From NCBI GenBank assembly GCA_032209605.1, contig JASFXZ010000016.1, positions 9,920,001-9,984,000 on the forward strand: a stretch of 64,000 nt of DNA. Reading direction: 5' to 3'. Both the position numbers and the translations under genes were made by a program. Source of the DNA: Mactromeris polynyma. Lineage: Eukaryota > Mollusca > Bivalvia > Venerida > Mactridae. Under the pieces are notes generated by a model that saw only the letters and a program-made list of their open reading frames with translations, ran no database searches and had not been told where the DNA came from. This document shows, piece by piece, positions 1-13,400 of this stretch (position 1 is its first letter; the number at the start of each line of letters is the position of its first letter).

Positions 1-252
1 TTATTAAAATTATTAGTTACCTTTTTTGTAAAATTTTAAACACGTTTATTTGCTAGACCTTATTCAAGCACTTCTTTTCAGTTATTTGTGTGATTTCATT
101 TGTGTTTTTTCTACTACAATGACCATAAATTTTCACCTTCTCGTTCGTCTTTTCGAAATCAAGTAAACCAAAAGTGATGCGTTAGAACTTTGGGCGAGTG
201 TATATACTTATATAGAAGGGAAGATAATCCTTTAACCAACTTCTGTGTATGA
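1..252. other. Left edge, no gene seen
   Basis: AT-rich sequence upstream of the glycoprotein-like open frame. A stop codon at 250-252 bounds that frame on its left. The stretch may be an intron or upstream exon material of that gene, but I could not define a splice acceptor with confidence. Confidence 0.4.
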
Positions 253-1242
253 ACTTCACGTTGTCGATGTTCCTACGAAACAATATTGAATGACAAAATC
301 AAAAGGCTTATCAGACTGCAAATAAAGCGTTATTTGGAATCGAATATATATAGGGACTCGAACTACACGTTCTGGAGGGGTGTTTTCTCCCCTAATATTC
401 ACGTTAAAAAATGGTTTAAGAACTTGGGCAACGGATGTACCCCTTACCAAAGAGGCAATGTTCGGAAAGGTGACTTAACGAATGGTCTTTGTTCCGTTAT
501 ACGAAAGACAACAAACACCAGCTCTGAAACAACTGATAGTGTTGAATGTACACAGGAACACCCATTCGTTTGTAACCGTAGTGAAAACGGCATAACATAC
601 CAAGCTTTCGAAGGCTTTCATGTAAATAACATCACACTAGGCATGGCAAATTTTAAATCGTCAGAGGAAATTAACATGACAAATGCCATTGGTGGTGCAA
701 ACTCTACAAACATGACGGATAGTAACTATACTCCTATCTTCTGGAAAGATGTTTAGCATATTGTGCGCAAGATTCGGGTTGCAATGGCGTCACTTATGAT
801 ACATTGAATATTAGCTCACAAACATGTGTTTTCATCATTGACTCGGACTTATATTACAACATTACATCGCAGACAAATATGACTCATTACACTAAGTTTC
901 CAACCGAACGTTTGTATCGTTTTCTGATTGTGATGTTGCCAAAATTCCGCCATCATATATCTACGATGAGTTCCTGGATGTCCAGTCAATGATTTGACAC
1001 CTGAGCTCATTGCTGCGTTAACTGTGGACAAAAAGACAACTCGTAAATATCAGAGAAAGTTTGTATGCGATGAGGACAACATGCCCAGTGCGAAATCAAT
1101 GGGAGCCGTGGGAATAATTATAATAATATTATTTGCCTCGGTGTTTCCCGTGTGTAATAGTCATCCCAAGCAGAAATATAAAGCAATTGAAACTGAAACC
1201 CAAAAAGAAGTCAACGGACTGAACAACATTTTTGCACATTAA
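253..1242 (+). pseudogene. Frameshifted 3' part of a CTLD/PAN-like single-pass membrane glycoprotein gene
   Basis: Three overlapping plus-strand segments (253-756, about 757-990 and 994-1242) together look like one extracellular glycoprotein. The first ends in a CTLD-like pattern: FWRG, a Trp, then Cys residues and finally HPFVC, as in the last strand of C-type lectin domains. The second holds a Cys cluster (CAQDSGCNGVTYD) resembling a PAN/apple repeat. The third carries a hydrophobic membrane segment (VGIIIIILFASVFPV) and a short charged cytoplasmic tail ending at TAA 1240-1242. Many N-glycosylation sequons (NIT, NMT, NST, NYT, NIS) support a secreted ectodomain. Reading needs three frame changes, near 752, 922 and 988, each at a T run and each equivalent to one missing base. 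It is either a decaying gene or a real gene with homopolymer errors. The domain names are inferred from spacing of Cys and Trp only; the 5' exons would lie outside the window. Confidence 0.5.
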
Positions 1243-1534
1243 GTTAATGACATGTAACTTTGTGATGGAATAGTTGATTGTGCTCAATTTCGAGGAAAAG
1301 TGAGTGTTTGGAGGCCGTGTAAGTAAACAGTTGTCTAACGGATATTTGATTCTCAACTTTCGATCAACACGTGACACAAGTTAAGGTAGTGAGTGATGGG
1401 TCACCCTAACTTCATATAGTCAAGGAATTTACATTTGTCATCAAAACCATGACTACCTGCAGATTGATATGCAGTTATCAATGCTAATATTTCTAGATCT
1501 AGAACAAAAACAAGGGTAGTAAAGTTGAATCATG

Positions 1535-1540
1535 TTTATT
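1535..1540 (-). promoter_or_regulatory. Possible poly(A) signal for the minus-strand RhoGEF gene
   Basis: AATAAA on the minus strand, about 2.8 kb past the RhoGEF stop codon. I saw no better AATAAA between it and the stop, so a long 3' UTR is possible. The hexamer is common in AT-rich DNA, so this is weak. Confidence 0.2.
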
Positions 1541-1600
1541 TTATGGATAACATTTTATCTTATAACATGATAAACAAAACATAACAGATCAGGTCAGACA

Positions 1601-1606
1601 AATAAA
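1601..1606 (+). promoter_or_regulatory. Possible poly(A) signal for the plus-strand glycoprotein gene
   Basis: AATAAA on the plus strand about 360 bp past the TAA at 1240-1242. If used, the two convergent transcripts would overlap at their 3' ends, because the candidate minus-strand signal is at 1535-1540. Confidence 0.25.
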
Positions 1607-2890
1607 TATACTAGATCCAGAAACATTCACAAGCTACCTGTCGTTATGTACCCTTAAGAGAGATAGAAAAAAAACTACCTTTACTCAGCTTGGTACCAAC
1701 TCTATATCCAAATAGTACATGAAACTAGTTTTTTTTACAGATTATTCGTTCATTGTGCACTGGCATATTTCAGATATGATTAAAATGGCTCAGAGCATAT
1801 TCATGCCTAAAGTTATAAATGCTTGCATCCTAGAGGTGACTGAAGAGATGAAACCAGGTAGTCGCCCACTGAGTAATCCTTAAAAAAGCTTGTATGAGGT
1901 ACCTACAAAGATCTATAAAACCTGTTGGCTTAATTGTGTAAAAATATGGGCAGGGTTCAATATATACGGGGTATACTTTTAGGACGACATTGATGGACAA
2001 GAACAAATGTATGAAACACGGTAAAGAAACGTCCTAGGAACCACATGTCTTATTTGTCTGGTCTTATCACAAATACGATAAAGCACTTGGAATGATTATA
2101 ATATACATCATCTGAAAATCTTCTTACCAAGCACCAAGGACTTCACTTCAGCCCTTAGCAGAATACCAGACATTACAAATGATGGTAGAAAATCAAGAAA
2201 TACTGAAAAGTGGGAAATACCGTATCCCAGCAAATAAGTGCCCTCTTCTCTAAAACCTAGTCTAATAAATGCTCCAATCTAATTAATTTCAAAACAGATT
2301 CATCCTAAATGTTGGAATTCATGTTTGAACTCGGGAAGTAAACAAAACTATCAAACATAAACAAATGTAGTAAAACATAACGCAAGAATGGAAACAAATT
2401 ATTGGAAATACAGCATTTAACAAAATCGGTATGCAAAGTATGAGCAAATTAATAGAATTTTTTTTAATAATTTATGGCACTGACGACATATATTATTAAT
2501 GAAAAAAATGTTTCAAATAACGTTTAACAAAATTTTCATTGCAATGTTACATAATACAAATTTCATCGTTCCTGTTAATTAAAAAAATTATTTTATATCA
2601 ACTGTATTGCCATAATGTTGTGAAATGTTAACTCAATTTACATGCTTAACAAATATATAAAACTAGTAAAATAGCATAAATTACAAAATTTGGTTGTAGT
2701 AACAATATATACAACTATAGACAAATAAATTAACAAACTTATGTACATGGCAAGTTATACATATTAACAGAATGCATTTAGAATTTACGTTCAGGCTCAC
2801 TGATTGTTGACACAGAATGTAACAATTACGCCATTGCGCTACTCATGACCTAATGCTGCCCCAAATTCAGTAACAGTCTACATCAGCAAA

Positions 2891-2946
2891 TTAGGTTCCC
2901 CTTGCTAACAACCAAACGTTAGGTTCCCCTTGCTAACAGCCAAAAC
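2891..2946. repeat. 28-bp direct duplication, 2 copies
   Basis: Two adjacent copies beginning TTAGGTTCCCCTTGCTAACA, at 2891 and 2919, differing at one or two bases. Confidence 0.85.
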
Positions 2947-3484
2947 ATGGAGAACACCGTGCTCATCAAACACAACATACTGAGTGTTAATCGCATTGCA
3001 AACGACATGAGCTAATGGTCGTACAGTTACATGTCAGAATATTTCTAAACAGTATCCTTTACCAAACACAAAAAGTCAGCTTTTCAGACTAAGTTTGACA
3101 ATTCCAATACAGATAAATCAGGTTAAAACTACATTATTTTTTACAAACATTGTCTGCTAAAAAAACATGGCCAAGAAATGTAGGTGTCAAAATGATACTT
3201 ACAAACTATTTTTAAGAATGAGTGTAATTCAAAGATCAGACATAAGCCGCAGACTTGTTCTGCATTGTCACACTAACATCAGACGTCCGAAAAGCTTGGT
3301 GAGCTCATGTGCTAAAAATAAGTTTTCATCAAATCTTTTAACAAATTATCACATTCTTTTAACAAAACGCCCTCATTTAGATCAAATTAGGGGTCAATTC
3401 ATTACATTGAGTCACGAAAAAAACCAAGTCCAGGTTTTGTACTAAAAGCTAAGGTAAACTAAAAATGTGAAAAGACAAGCTTAT

Positions 3485-3718
3485 GGTATCAACTGATGTG
3501 TACCAAATAGTACCCATTTTGGTGGTATCAACTGATGTGTACCAAATAGTACCCATTTTGGTGGTATCAACTGATGTGTACCAAATAGTACCCATTTTGG
3601 TGGTATCAACTGATGTGTACCAAATAGTACCTATTTTGGTGGTATCAACTGATGTGTACCAAATAGTACCCATTTTGGTGGTATCAACTGATGTGTACCA
3701 AATAGTACCCATTTTGGT
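3485..3718. repeat. 39-bp minisatellite, 6 copies
   Basis: Six perfectly spaced copies of a 39-bp unit starting GGTATCAACTGATGTGTACC; one copy has CCTATT instead of CCCATT. The unit is a multiple of three, so open frames exist on both strands; I regard these as artefacts. It lies about 640 bp past the RhoGEF stop, possibly within its 3' UTR. Confidence 0.97.
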
Positions 3719-4355
3719 GGTGAGATAAAATTGTCATTGGACCAACAAGACTGGATGAATCAATAATTTATAAATTATGACTAGAAACAATATTGATCTA
3801 AAATTCATTCAAAAAATAAAATAAAAATTATTTTCGATCTGACCATACATGCATTTAAGAAATGCAAGTTATTTACAACAGTAAACTATGCAAGGCATAT
3901 AAATGTTTATGAAGTTGTATACATGCAGTTTCATTATGTCAGTAATGTGTTTGTACTGTTAGGTCCGGCTCCAGTCAATGTACAAGGTAACATTGACAAA
4001 ACATGATTACGCAAGCATGTTTTTGTTATGAAAACACCATCATTTACTTATCCCATAAATGTGCCCCTAAGCTGAATGCACATTGGTCAAAGGCAAACAA
4101 TAGCATAGCTTCATGTCTTATTCTACATTGCAGTAATAGTTGGCTTTCCTTCTACAGTGTTATGAATGAACTCAAAATAATAAAGACGTTATTCTTTAAA
4201 ATGGCGCATATTAACAGTTACGTCAAGAAACATTAAGATACCATATCAGAAACAAGGTCATGAGCACAAAAAGTACTGCACAAGGAGGGAAAATATGTTG
4301 GAACATAACAATAACAGTTCCAATCACAATGCAGGATGTATTACTGAAACAAAGT
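3719..4355. other. Probable proximal 3' UTR of the RhoGEF gene
   Basis: Sequence directly downstream (minus strand) of the stop at 4356. No open frame looks coding. Assigned as 3' UTR only by position. Confidence 0.4.
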
Positions 4356-4478
4356 TCATGACAAATGATTCAGTAAAATATTTGGTAAAGCATTTCTTCT
4401 CTTCCTCCAGCATCCGAGACTGTTCATCTGTTGTCGCAGATTTTGCACCCACAGTTTTGTCTCCCTTGGAGTTTCAGC
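4356..4478 (-). CDS. RhoGEF exon 13 (PH C-terminal helix, stop)
   Basis: Acceptor TTATTACAG before 4478, phase 0; 40 codons plus TGA at 4358-4356. Encodes AETPRETKLWVQNLRQQ, a typical PH C-terminal helix with the conserved Trp, then a basic WRKRR tail and a short hydrophobic end. Confidence 0.92.
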   Translation of the reverse strand, partial: AETPRETKLWVQNLRQQMNSLGCWRKRRNALPNILLNHLS

Positions 4479-7400
4479 CTGTAATAAACAAGACAAACCA
4501 TACAGTAACAACGTAGGGGCTAAGGAATCAAATTTACAACTGAATTAAATCAGCTAGGATTCATCCTCCAACCAAACATTTAGTTAAGTTTAGGTTGCAC
4601 TGTTTGCAAACTATTCCCCTTCTGCAAATATGCCACCAAAGTTTTTCACTTTTTTCCATAAAAGCCTGTGGCATCTGGTGGCATTTGATGGAACATTTGA
4701 TAGAAATCGATGGCAAAAATGATATATCGTTATAGACCTCCCATAAATATACACAGTGTCCTGGCCATTGATTTCAAGTCCCTTCTCTAAACCACTGACA
4801 TTAACCTTATCCCCTCTGACAATGGCGATTCTAATGCCGTTTTTAATTGTTTTTATATGTACAGACATATCCACACGATAAGAGCTTAACCACTACGCAG
4901 AAATTTGACTGATTCCAAACACATCTGTTATCAAATCCCTGCCACTACCAATAACCATGTGACCCATGAAATGATCACATAAAATGGTGGAATCAGCAAG
5001 GTTACGACTTAATGATTTTATAGAAGTTGTAAGCCTAAAAGCAGCATTCATTCAAGACAGAACAAAACTTGTTATATTCCATATTCGATTAAAATAAGAT
5101 TTAAGTCCTAAACTTAAGATGTTTACTAAGTCAACGATCTGATTTTGTTATGTCTCAACTGATAAAACTGACACCAGAACAGACTACCTCATTTATTTAA
5201 CCTTGCGGTGCACATTTTTTACAATTAAACTTACAATGCGCCATATTTTGTTCACCGTTGTCTAGCGGCATATCAGTCTGTGATAATTTTGAAAATTCAT
5301 CAAACCATAAAATCCTAACAGATTAGGAAAGATTTGTTGTTGGTGACAGTAGTCACTTCTGAACACAAAGGGAAGTAACTGCTGTGAGTATTTTGATAAA
5401 AGCTGAATAAAGTCCCTTAAAAATACAGTACAATACAGACAGAAATGAGTATGTACCTTAATCAAGAAAGCTTCCTTGCTCCATTCTAGAATCTCAAACA
5501 CATCCATATAGTCTGGATCTTGGCTTACAACACATTTTTCCAGCATGAAAGGTTCCCGCATCACTTGGAATCGTCCATTCTTTTCCTTGATGAAAACAAC
5601 AGCCGCACTTCTCACACGGGGATTAGCATTTTCGTTGTTGTTGTTATTAATGTTGTTATTCATTGCATTTTTCAAATGATTATCATTTTCATTGTTTCTA
5701 TCACCAGTTTGCTGAAATACATAAAAATGTTTTTAAAATGATGTAACTACAGTTACCTTCAACACAGGAGATTGTAACAAGAGTATCTCCCGTGCAATGG
5801 TTTAATATAAGGTAATAGAAGGGGAGATAACCTTCTTACAATCTTCTATGCCTCTACATTAGTCAAGTACATGTATATATAGAAGCTAAAACAAAGAGAA
5901 TATGCGTCACTGTTTATATGAGAAATACCTTCAAAGTTATAGAATGAAGAGTATATCAACAGTCTGCAATGTTCAGTTTGAAATCACTTGTCAGTGATTT
6001 CAACTATACAAGCCAGAAAATACATCCCAATGTTTGGACATAATCCTTCAAAAGTAAAAATCAACTCAATTGTTTCCACTTATTCTCAGAAATAATGGAC
6101 TGATTCTTGAGCTTCAGTATGGGTCTTACTCCTTCCCAACTGGAGCAATTGTGTTCCTCATAGTGTGAACCCATTATCAGATATTTTCCTTATCCAGTTG
6201 GACAAGGCCATGGTAAAAATGGTCGTCTGAAATTTAATCTTCTTGCTCTGGACGTCGGGCAAGTCACATACTGCTATAATCAATCAATAAAATGATTGTA
6301 ATACTTCTATTTACCTGCATTAATGTTAGTAATACTCCGTAAACAGTCGAGAATTTATAGTTTTTACATTTTTTCACCGCCCACATATGATCGATGGGTT
6401 GGGTCACTTGTAACTGACTAGTTATGACATCACAGACATCTTTCCTGTTCCACTGCAAAGTTTCCAAGGCAACACGTGAAACTTCTATCTTCTCTGTAAC
6501 ACTACAATGCTGTTGGCCTTTCTGAGAAAGTTTTCGAGGACGAATACTGGCAGTTCTTGATTTCTAGAAAAGAAAAATAAGAGAAAAATAATTAATAATA
6601 CGCTGGAACCTCTTTAAACCGGACGAGCTAGAGACCGGACAATTGGTAATTTCAAAGATTTAATCATGTCTAGAGCAGCTATTTGGATATTGCAGAATAT
6701 TTTATTATAACTGAGGAATGTCCCCCACCCATTGAAGCTCACCAGTAGAGCATTCAAAGAGTCAATTTAGAGGTATTACGTTTCAGACTCCAGGTCAAGC
6801 GTACATTATCGATGAGTTTGATTGAAGATTCCAGGAACACAAACTAGAACAAATGAACACAGTATTTGAATTGAAATACTGTTGAAAATGGCGTTAAACA
6901 CAAGCACCAAAACGTAACTACTTCTATACGTACTGCATTTATATGTCCAAGAATATCTTCAATTTTGTCTTTGGCTTCTTTCAACAAGTTCTTGTCTGAA
7001 TGATGACGTGTAGTTGTTTTATACAATCTGTCCAATAACAAAGGGTACCTTAAAAATCAAAATATACAAAATTTAATTCATTGCAATATTTTGAGATCAA
7101 ATATCAACTTAATGGAATATCCTGGATCATTTATTAAAATATTACACAATACAGTTTTAATCTAATGAAATAAAGGAATCTTGAATGCAAAAGATGAGCT
7201 GTTATCATTTCCTACATCTTGTAGTATGTAAAAACTGTATATAGATGTTCCAGAAAACACTCCCATTATCCAATGTAGTAAAGTGACAACGACTGTGTCA
7301 GTCAACTTCATTGGAGCAGAGTATAAATTTCCAATGTCAAAGTTCACAAATTCAATTCAAACAAGACTTACTACAAAAAATGTTTTTTGATTATTTGTGA

Positions 7401-10400
7401 GTGCTGCCAAATATGAGGTCACATGAGGTCACATTTGCAGCTGTTTCTTTCAGAGAGTTTTAAAGATGTTTTTGAACACACTTACCTCATAATTCGTTGT
7501 ACTGGTACCATTAGGAATGACTTAAGATGCATTCGCCGTAACTGTTGATTATCATTTTGTGACACTTGCAGAAATATTCGTAGTAATTCCTTCTCCCGTT
7601 CCAGTTGTTGTAACAAAACAGGACCTTCAGCCTGAAACAACAGCATGAAAACATGAGCAAAGGTTCCCTTAAACGTGTTAAACATGTTAAATATGTGTAT
7701 TTTACTCCTATTGAGAAATAAGTCAACTTTTACCCTCTTTGAGAAACAAGTTTACAACTTTTATTATCACTCTCATTGACTGTCACCTTGGTGATATAAC
7801 AGTATCATTTAGTTCATGGATTGTGAGATGTGTGCTTCAACCCCCATAGCATGATTTGAACTATCTTTGGAACAGAAGTCAGGTGCTTCTCCCCTTGACC
7901 ACTTTGCCTCCCTGTAGAGTTCCCCTAAGGAAGTACAGTTAAATCTGGTTTCGTATAATTAATCATCCAGAGTATTGACTTTTCTACTCTCTCTCAAAAA
8001 AGGGAATAATGTAACTTGCGGCAATGGTTATTTCCCTGGCAGCTAATTGCTAAAGCAATTACTGCAATCATGTAACATTTCCCTGGCAGCTAATTGTTAA
8101 AGCAATTACTGCAATCATGTAACATTTCCCTGGCAGCTAATTGTTAAAGCAATTACTGCAATCATGTAACATTTCCCTGGCAGCTAATTGTTAAAGCAAT
8201 TACTGCAATCATGTAACATTTCCCTGGCAGCTAATTGTTAAAGCAATTACTGCAATCATGTAACATTTCCCTGGCAGCTAATTGTTAAAGCAATTATTGC
8301 AATCATGTAACATTTCCCTGGCAGCTAATTGTTAAAGCAATTACTGCAATCATGTAACATTTCTTTCTGCAGTTGTTTTTCTTACAATCTGCAGCGACTG
8401 GCGAAAAATCATTGGAACCCAGTTTTGATAATGAAGCAATTACCCGGTAGTTGTTTTGCATCAAACTCTTGATATGATTGCAACATTATCAACGAACAGA
8501 TTTATTTTTTATTCTTAATGTAATTGATCTATATATCCCTGATTTACTAACTCTGCTATAGATTTTTTGTCATGTAAAAAATGAACGGTTACCAAATAAA
8601 GCTTAATCAACAGAAAAAATAAGATCATTATCAACTCCAGTGCGACCAATACAAGTTGGCCTCTTCAACCTCTCTCAAACAATATACATGTATTCAATTC
8701 ACTACACATTTAACCTCTCTAGAACAACAATCTTTCAACAACAGCCAAATGTTCCATTATCCAAAGAATGCTGCAGTGGAGAGGTTACACTGTAGACATT
8801 TACCAACATTACCTGATTGACACAGTAATTTTCAAACGTCAGAAACATTGTGGAAGATTCCAGAAATAAACAACCAATCATAACACTCTCCATTTCCTGG
8901 AAAATAAAATAAAAACGTTATTATCATTGTAAAATTCAACAAACTTTCTTCCCTGAAATTTCGAAACTATGTCAATGTAGTGAATTGTACATAACGTAAA
9001 CAATTATCAATGACGCAAGAAAGTATAGGAAAACAGAAAAGGACAAAGAAATAAGGAAGCCATGAAATATGCCAGTTTGTTCCGTAATTTCATCTTAATA
9101 TTCACAAACGATCAACATCCATGCTTAATTATGGACTACCACAAAGAAATGATTCCCACCATATATTATTCAAGGGCACTAGAGACAATTAAACATTTGA
9201 GCAGTGGAAGAGGTGGGCATTATGGTGGCATATTACTGCCACCAGTTAGCATGATAGCGTTCGCGCATTGTTTCGTGTTAACCACTTAATTATTACGATA
9301 ATTATCTAGCTATCTAGTTAATATTCGTGACACATTTTCGGTAAGATAAATATCATACAGCTAGAAATCAAATTTATTCAAACATTTTGCGAACAGTTCT
9401 TTGTTCAAGATTTAAGGCGAAAACTTGAAAGTCTGAATGCTACTGAAGTTTAGATGCAAATATTGTTGAGAAATAAAATTGTTCCTTAAAATGTCATGTT
9501 GTCACAAAATCTTAAGTTGTGAGGTAGAGAAGTCCCATTTTCCCCATCAAATCAGACAAAGGAAAGACTTTGCTTTTGAATAATTTAAAAGTAAAAGAAC
9601 TGACTCAAATACAGATGACAAGGAGGAAACAAGCATGCTTACATGATCATCACTGTGATTGGCTGAATCTATTGCAGACTTCAATTTAGACACAAAATGT
9701 TTGTTGACGTGTATAAGCTCGTCCAGGTTGAGAAATATGGCATCCAACTGATCTTTATTCAATAAACCAGCTTTCATAATAGGTTTGTAAAATTCCTGGA
9801 ATAATAAAATACAAATAAATTTGTCTGTGACATATCAATAATATGAAATGTGAATTAAATAAAAAAGAATATTTTCAAGCTAAATAAAATACAATTACAA
9901 ATTGAAGGATCTTAAAAAGCAAAAATCAACTTGGCATCATGATACCACAAAGAGGTTTGTTTGCTCTTTCGATATAATGTAAACACATCATTAATTCAAG
10001 GGCCACAACTCTTGCTTTCAAAATGAAACTAAGCCTTTTGTTTCTAAAATTATATTTTTACCTCTTTTAAAATATTCAAATCTCTCCCATAATTCATTTC
10101 TGTCTCGAAAATCTCTTGTATTGTTTTCTTTCGTTCCGTCCGTCTGCTCATGCACTGCTGACAAACTGATCGTTGAATCACGTCAATTACGTTGTCTGGT
10201 CCACATTCATAACAATCTGTAGTCTGCAAATAAAAAAATAAAGTTAAATTCTATTAAAACAAATAATGTGGAAGAGAACAGACAATTTAAACTTCTTTTC
10301 TTTGTTAAGAAAGCACATGTAGCTTTGACCTTTTAATAACAAACTAAATGACAGGACAACTTGATATCACATCTGTTACTGAATTTGCAGGAAATAACAT

Positions 10401-13400
10401 CAATAAATCTAAATTATGAATTAGGTCATGGAAACAAGAACTAGGTCATAGTAAAATGAAGTAGGTCATAAAAGTGTCAATTCCATGATCTGTCCGAACC
10501 AAATTAGCTTGTTTGGCTAAAAACCAATCTAACTGCAACATTGCTCTTGCACCCGAGTCTGTGTGAAACTACTGTTATTGCTCCTTTACCAAAATTAGTC
10601 CCCTCCCCCCACCAAACCCTCCATAAAACTATTAATCATTGTCACGCGAGTTAAAAATCAACAAGTTACGAAACAAAAATATTCTTGGCACTATCAGTAA
10701 TGCTAATTAAATCGTGTTCTGGAGACAAAACATCTATCAAGATCTCCTAAGTAAACAATAGTTCATTTGGTGAATAGCCTTATCTTCTTTTATATGGAAG
10801 ACATACCAAGTTTCATTGCTAACATCAAGCATGTGAGCAATTATTCACGAGGCAACATTCAGAAATAAAGGTGTATCACCATTTTGATCAAAATTTTCAC
10901 AGATTTTAGGTCTAAAGATACATATCCATTTTTACAAGAAATATATATATATATATACATGTACATGTATATAATAAACCATAACTTGTGTTGAACTGAC
11001 GAGAATAGAGCCTTTAAATCCGTACAACTGTTAGTGATATATGAGTGAATGTATGAGCATGTACCTTTAATTAGACGAAGAATCAGTATAAGAAGTAACT
11101 AAGACAAGATTAAGTTGTCTGTATAGTGCTGGGTATTTGATGAATCTGATGTTTTAATTAATTAAATCGACTCACATGATTCTCAATAAACGTGACAACA
11201 ATGGACTGGTATCTGGTTGGGAAAGGAAAAGTACAAACCAACATGTCCGTTGATTGTAAGAATGAGTGGACACTGTCAAATATCTGATGGTAGTATGGTA
11301 CATTTAGTCAAACTGCTCACGAGTGGACACTGTCAAATATCTGATGGTAGTATGGTACATTTAGTCAAACTTCTCACATCACTTATCTCCCTTAGCAATA
11401 CATAGTTTTTACTTGTACTCTTTTTGTGTTATCATACATTCATACATATCATACATACATGTTATTCATACAAATTGTTGTTACTAATATATGTCTTAAT
11501 TTTATATTGCCATGTAAATTGTACATTATATGTTGAAGTAAATCTATCTATCTATATCACCGACTTCACATATGTCACATCAGAATGGATATTTTGATAA
11601 AGTGACTGTTACACCTTGAAAAAAATGGGCATAAATTTTCTATAATAAAGTGATTATTTGACTAAACAAGCCACACCAGTCTTATTTCTCTGAAATATAA
11701 CCAGGACAAAAGACAAAACATCCGCAATAACAGAATGCTGTTAAAATATTTTTGATGGCGGAGGCATCTGAAATTTGTAAAGAGAGACCAATGCGTAGGA
11801 GATTGATGTTTCATATGTTGCAAAAAAACAGCCAAATCTGGGAAAATGGAAAAAAGAAATTATACAACAATACAATTCTGTAAATAATAATAATGCCACT
11901 AATATTGTTTCCGAGGAAGTGCTCAGTTTCCGATGTCAAAACTTTCTTTGGCAAATACTTGACGTCATAACAAACATCGCTAATACAGGTTTTGTCATAA
12001 CAAACATCGCTAATACAGGTTTTGTCATAACAAACATCGCTAATACAGGTTTTGTCATAACAAACATCGCTAATACAGGTTTTGTCATAACAAACATCGC
12101 TAATACAGGTTTGTCATAACAAACATCGCTAATACAGGTTTGTCATAACAAACATCGCTAATACAGGGTTTGTCATTATCAAATCTTAATTTCCTGAACA
12201 AATATTTAGATAATAGACATAAATCTGTAACAAGAGCGTTATTAACAGAAACAAACAAAAACATATTATTAGTTTTTCCTTGTACATGATGACGTACATA
12301 ACATTTCATCCAATCAGATTTCAGATATTTCTTTACGACAGCATCAACTGTCTGGAGGAAATGTGATACCGTTATTAAATAATATGCAATGCCAAAGAGG
12401 AAATAAATGCAAAAAACATCTTATGTTTTAATTGTCGGACGTAAATATATTTTCTAGTGGCACAAAATGAGGCCAATTTGTAACTGATTCCTGCAACTTG
12501 CCTAGATTTTGACCGATCAAATTAAGAAGATAATTTGTTTGATCTTACACATTTGAAATGAATAAGCTAATTTCTAAAACCATATCTACCGGGTACCTTA
12601 TATTTGAACAAATTTTACTTTTTACTGAGCATTTATGTTGTAAAAAAACTTCACAGTGTTGTTAAATTTGTTGAATAGTGTAATTAAACCAGCTATTCCC
12701 CTAGCTACAGGAGGTTTTTGCGGAAAAAATGGCTGACATGGTCAGAGTGGTCAATGGTCCAAGTGGTCAATGGACAGAGTGGTCAATGGCTAGAGGGGTT
12801 GACATTCAGAGGAATCAATGGTCAGAGTGGTCAATGGTCAGAGTGGTCAATGGTCAGAGTGGTTAATGGTCAGAGTGGTCAATGGTCAGTGTGGTCAATG
12901 GCCAGAGGGGTTGACATTCAGAGGAATCAATGATCAGAGGGGTCAATGGTCAGAGGGGCCAATGGACAAAGCAGTCAATGTTCACAGGGGCCAATATTCA
13001 GGAGTCCATGTACACGAATCCCGAGTAACAAGCAACATTTAACACCCTCACCTAGCAGTCACATGTCAATGGTAACACTCTTTCACCTTCACCAATAAAA
13101 GTCACCAAGTGCTTCCATACACGCTGACCCCTGAATTCTGTCCATTTCATATCAAGATACTGATAGAACAATGTTGACTTATGTCAATTAATATCAACAA
13201 AGTAGAAGTGAAAGTAAATATTTTTCTGGAAATTTATTAGCCGCTTTTGCCGGAACAAGGACAGTCTGAACGTAAATTTAAGATAAGGTTTGGAGAGTGT
13301 TTGCGATTATTATTGATTTGAAGGTGGACAAATTCCAGTGTAGGACGCTTGGAACAGGAACGTATAATGTTGCCGTCAGTGTAGGAGTGACAGATAGAAT

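Larger units (their letters stand above)
1243..3484. other. Convergent 3' region, no coding sequence seen
   Basis: AT-rich sequence between the two convergent genes, with no open frame that looks coding. It probably holds 3' untranslated sequence of one or both genes. A 28-bp duplication lies at 2891-2946. Confidence 0.5.

Noticed and set aside
6603..6630. Tigger-like terminus in RhoGEF intron 10
   Set aside because: Only one end was found; no matching inverted partner or TA pair nearby, so no element is called.
8640..8795. Possible small TIR element (CAGTGCGACC at left, inverted CAGTGTAACCTCTC at right)
   Set aside because: The two ends match only loosely and no clear target duplication was seen.
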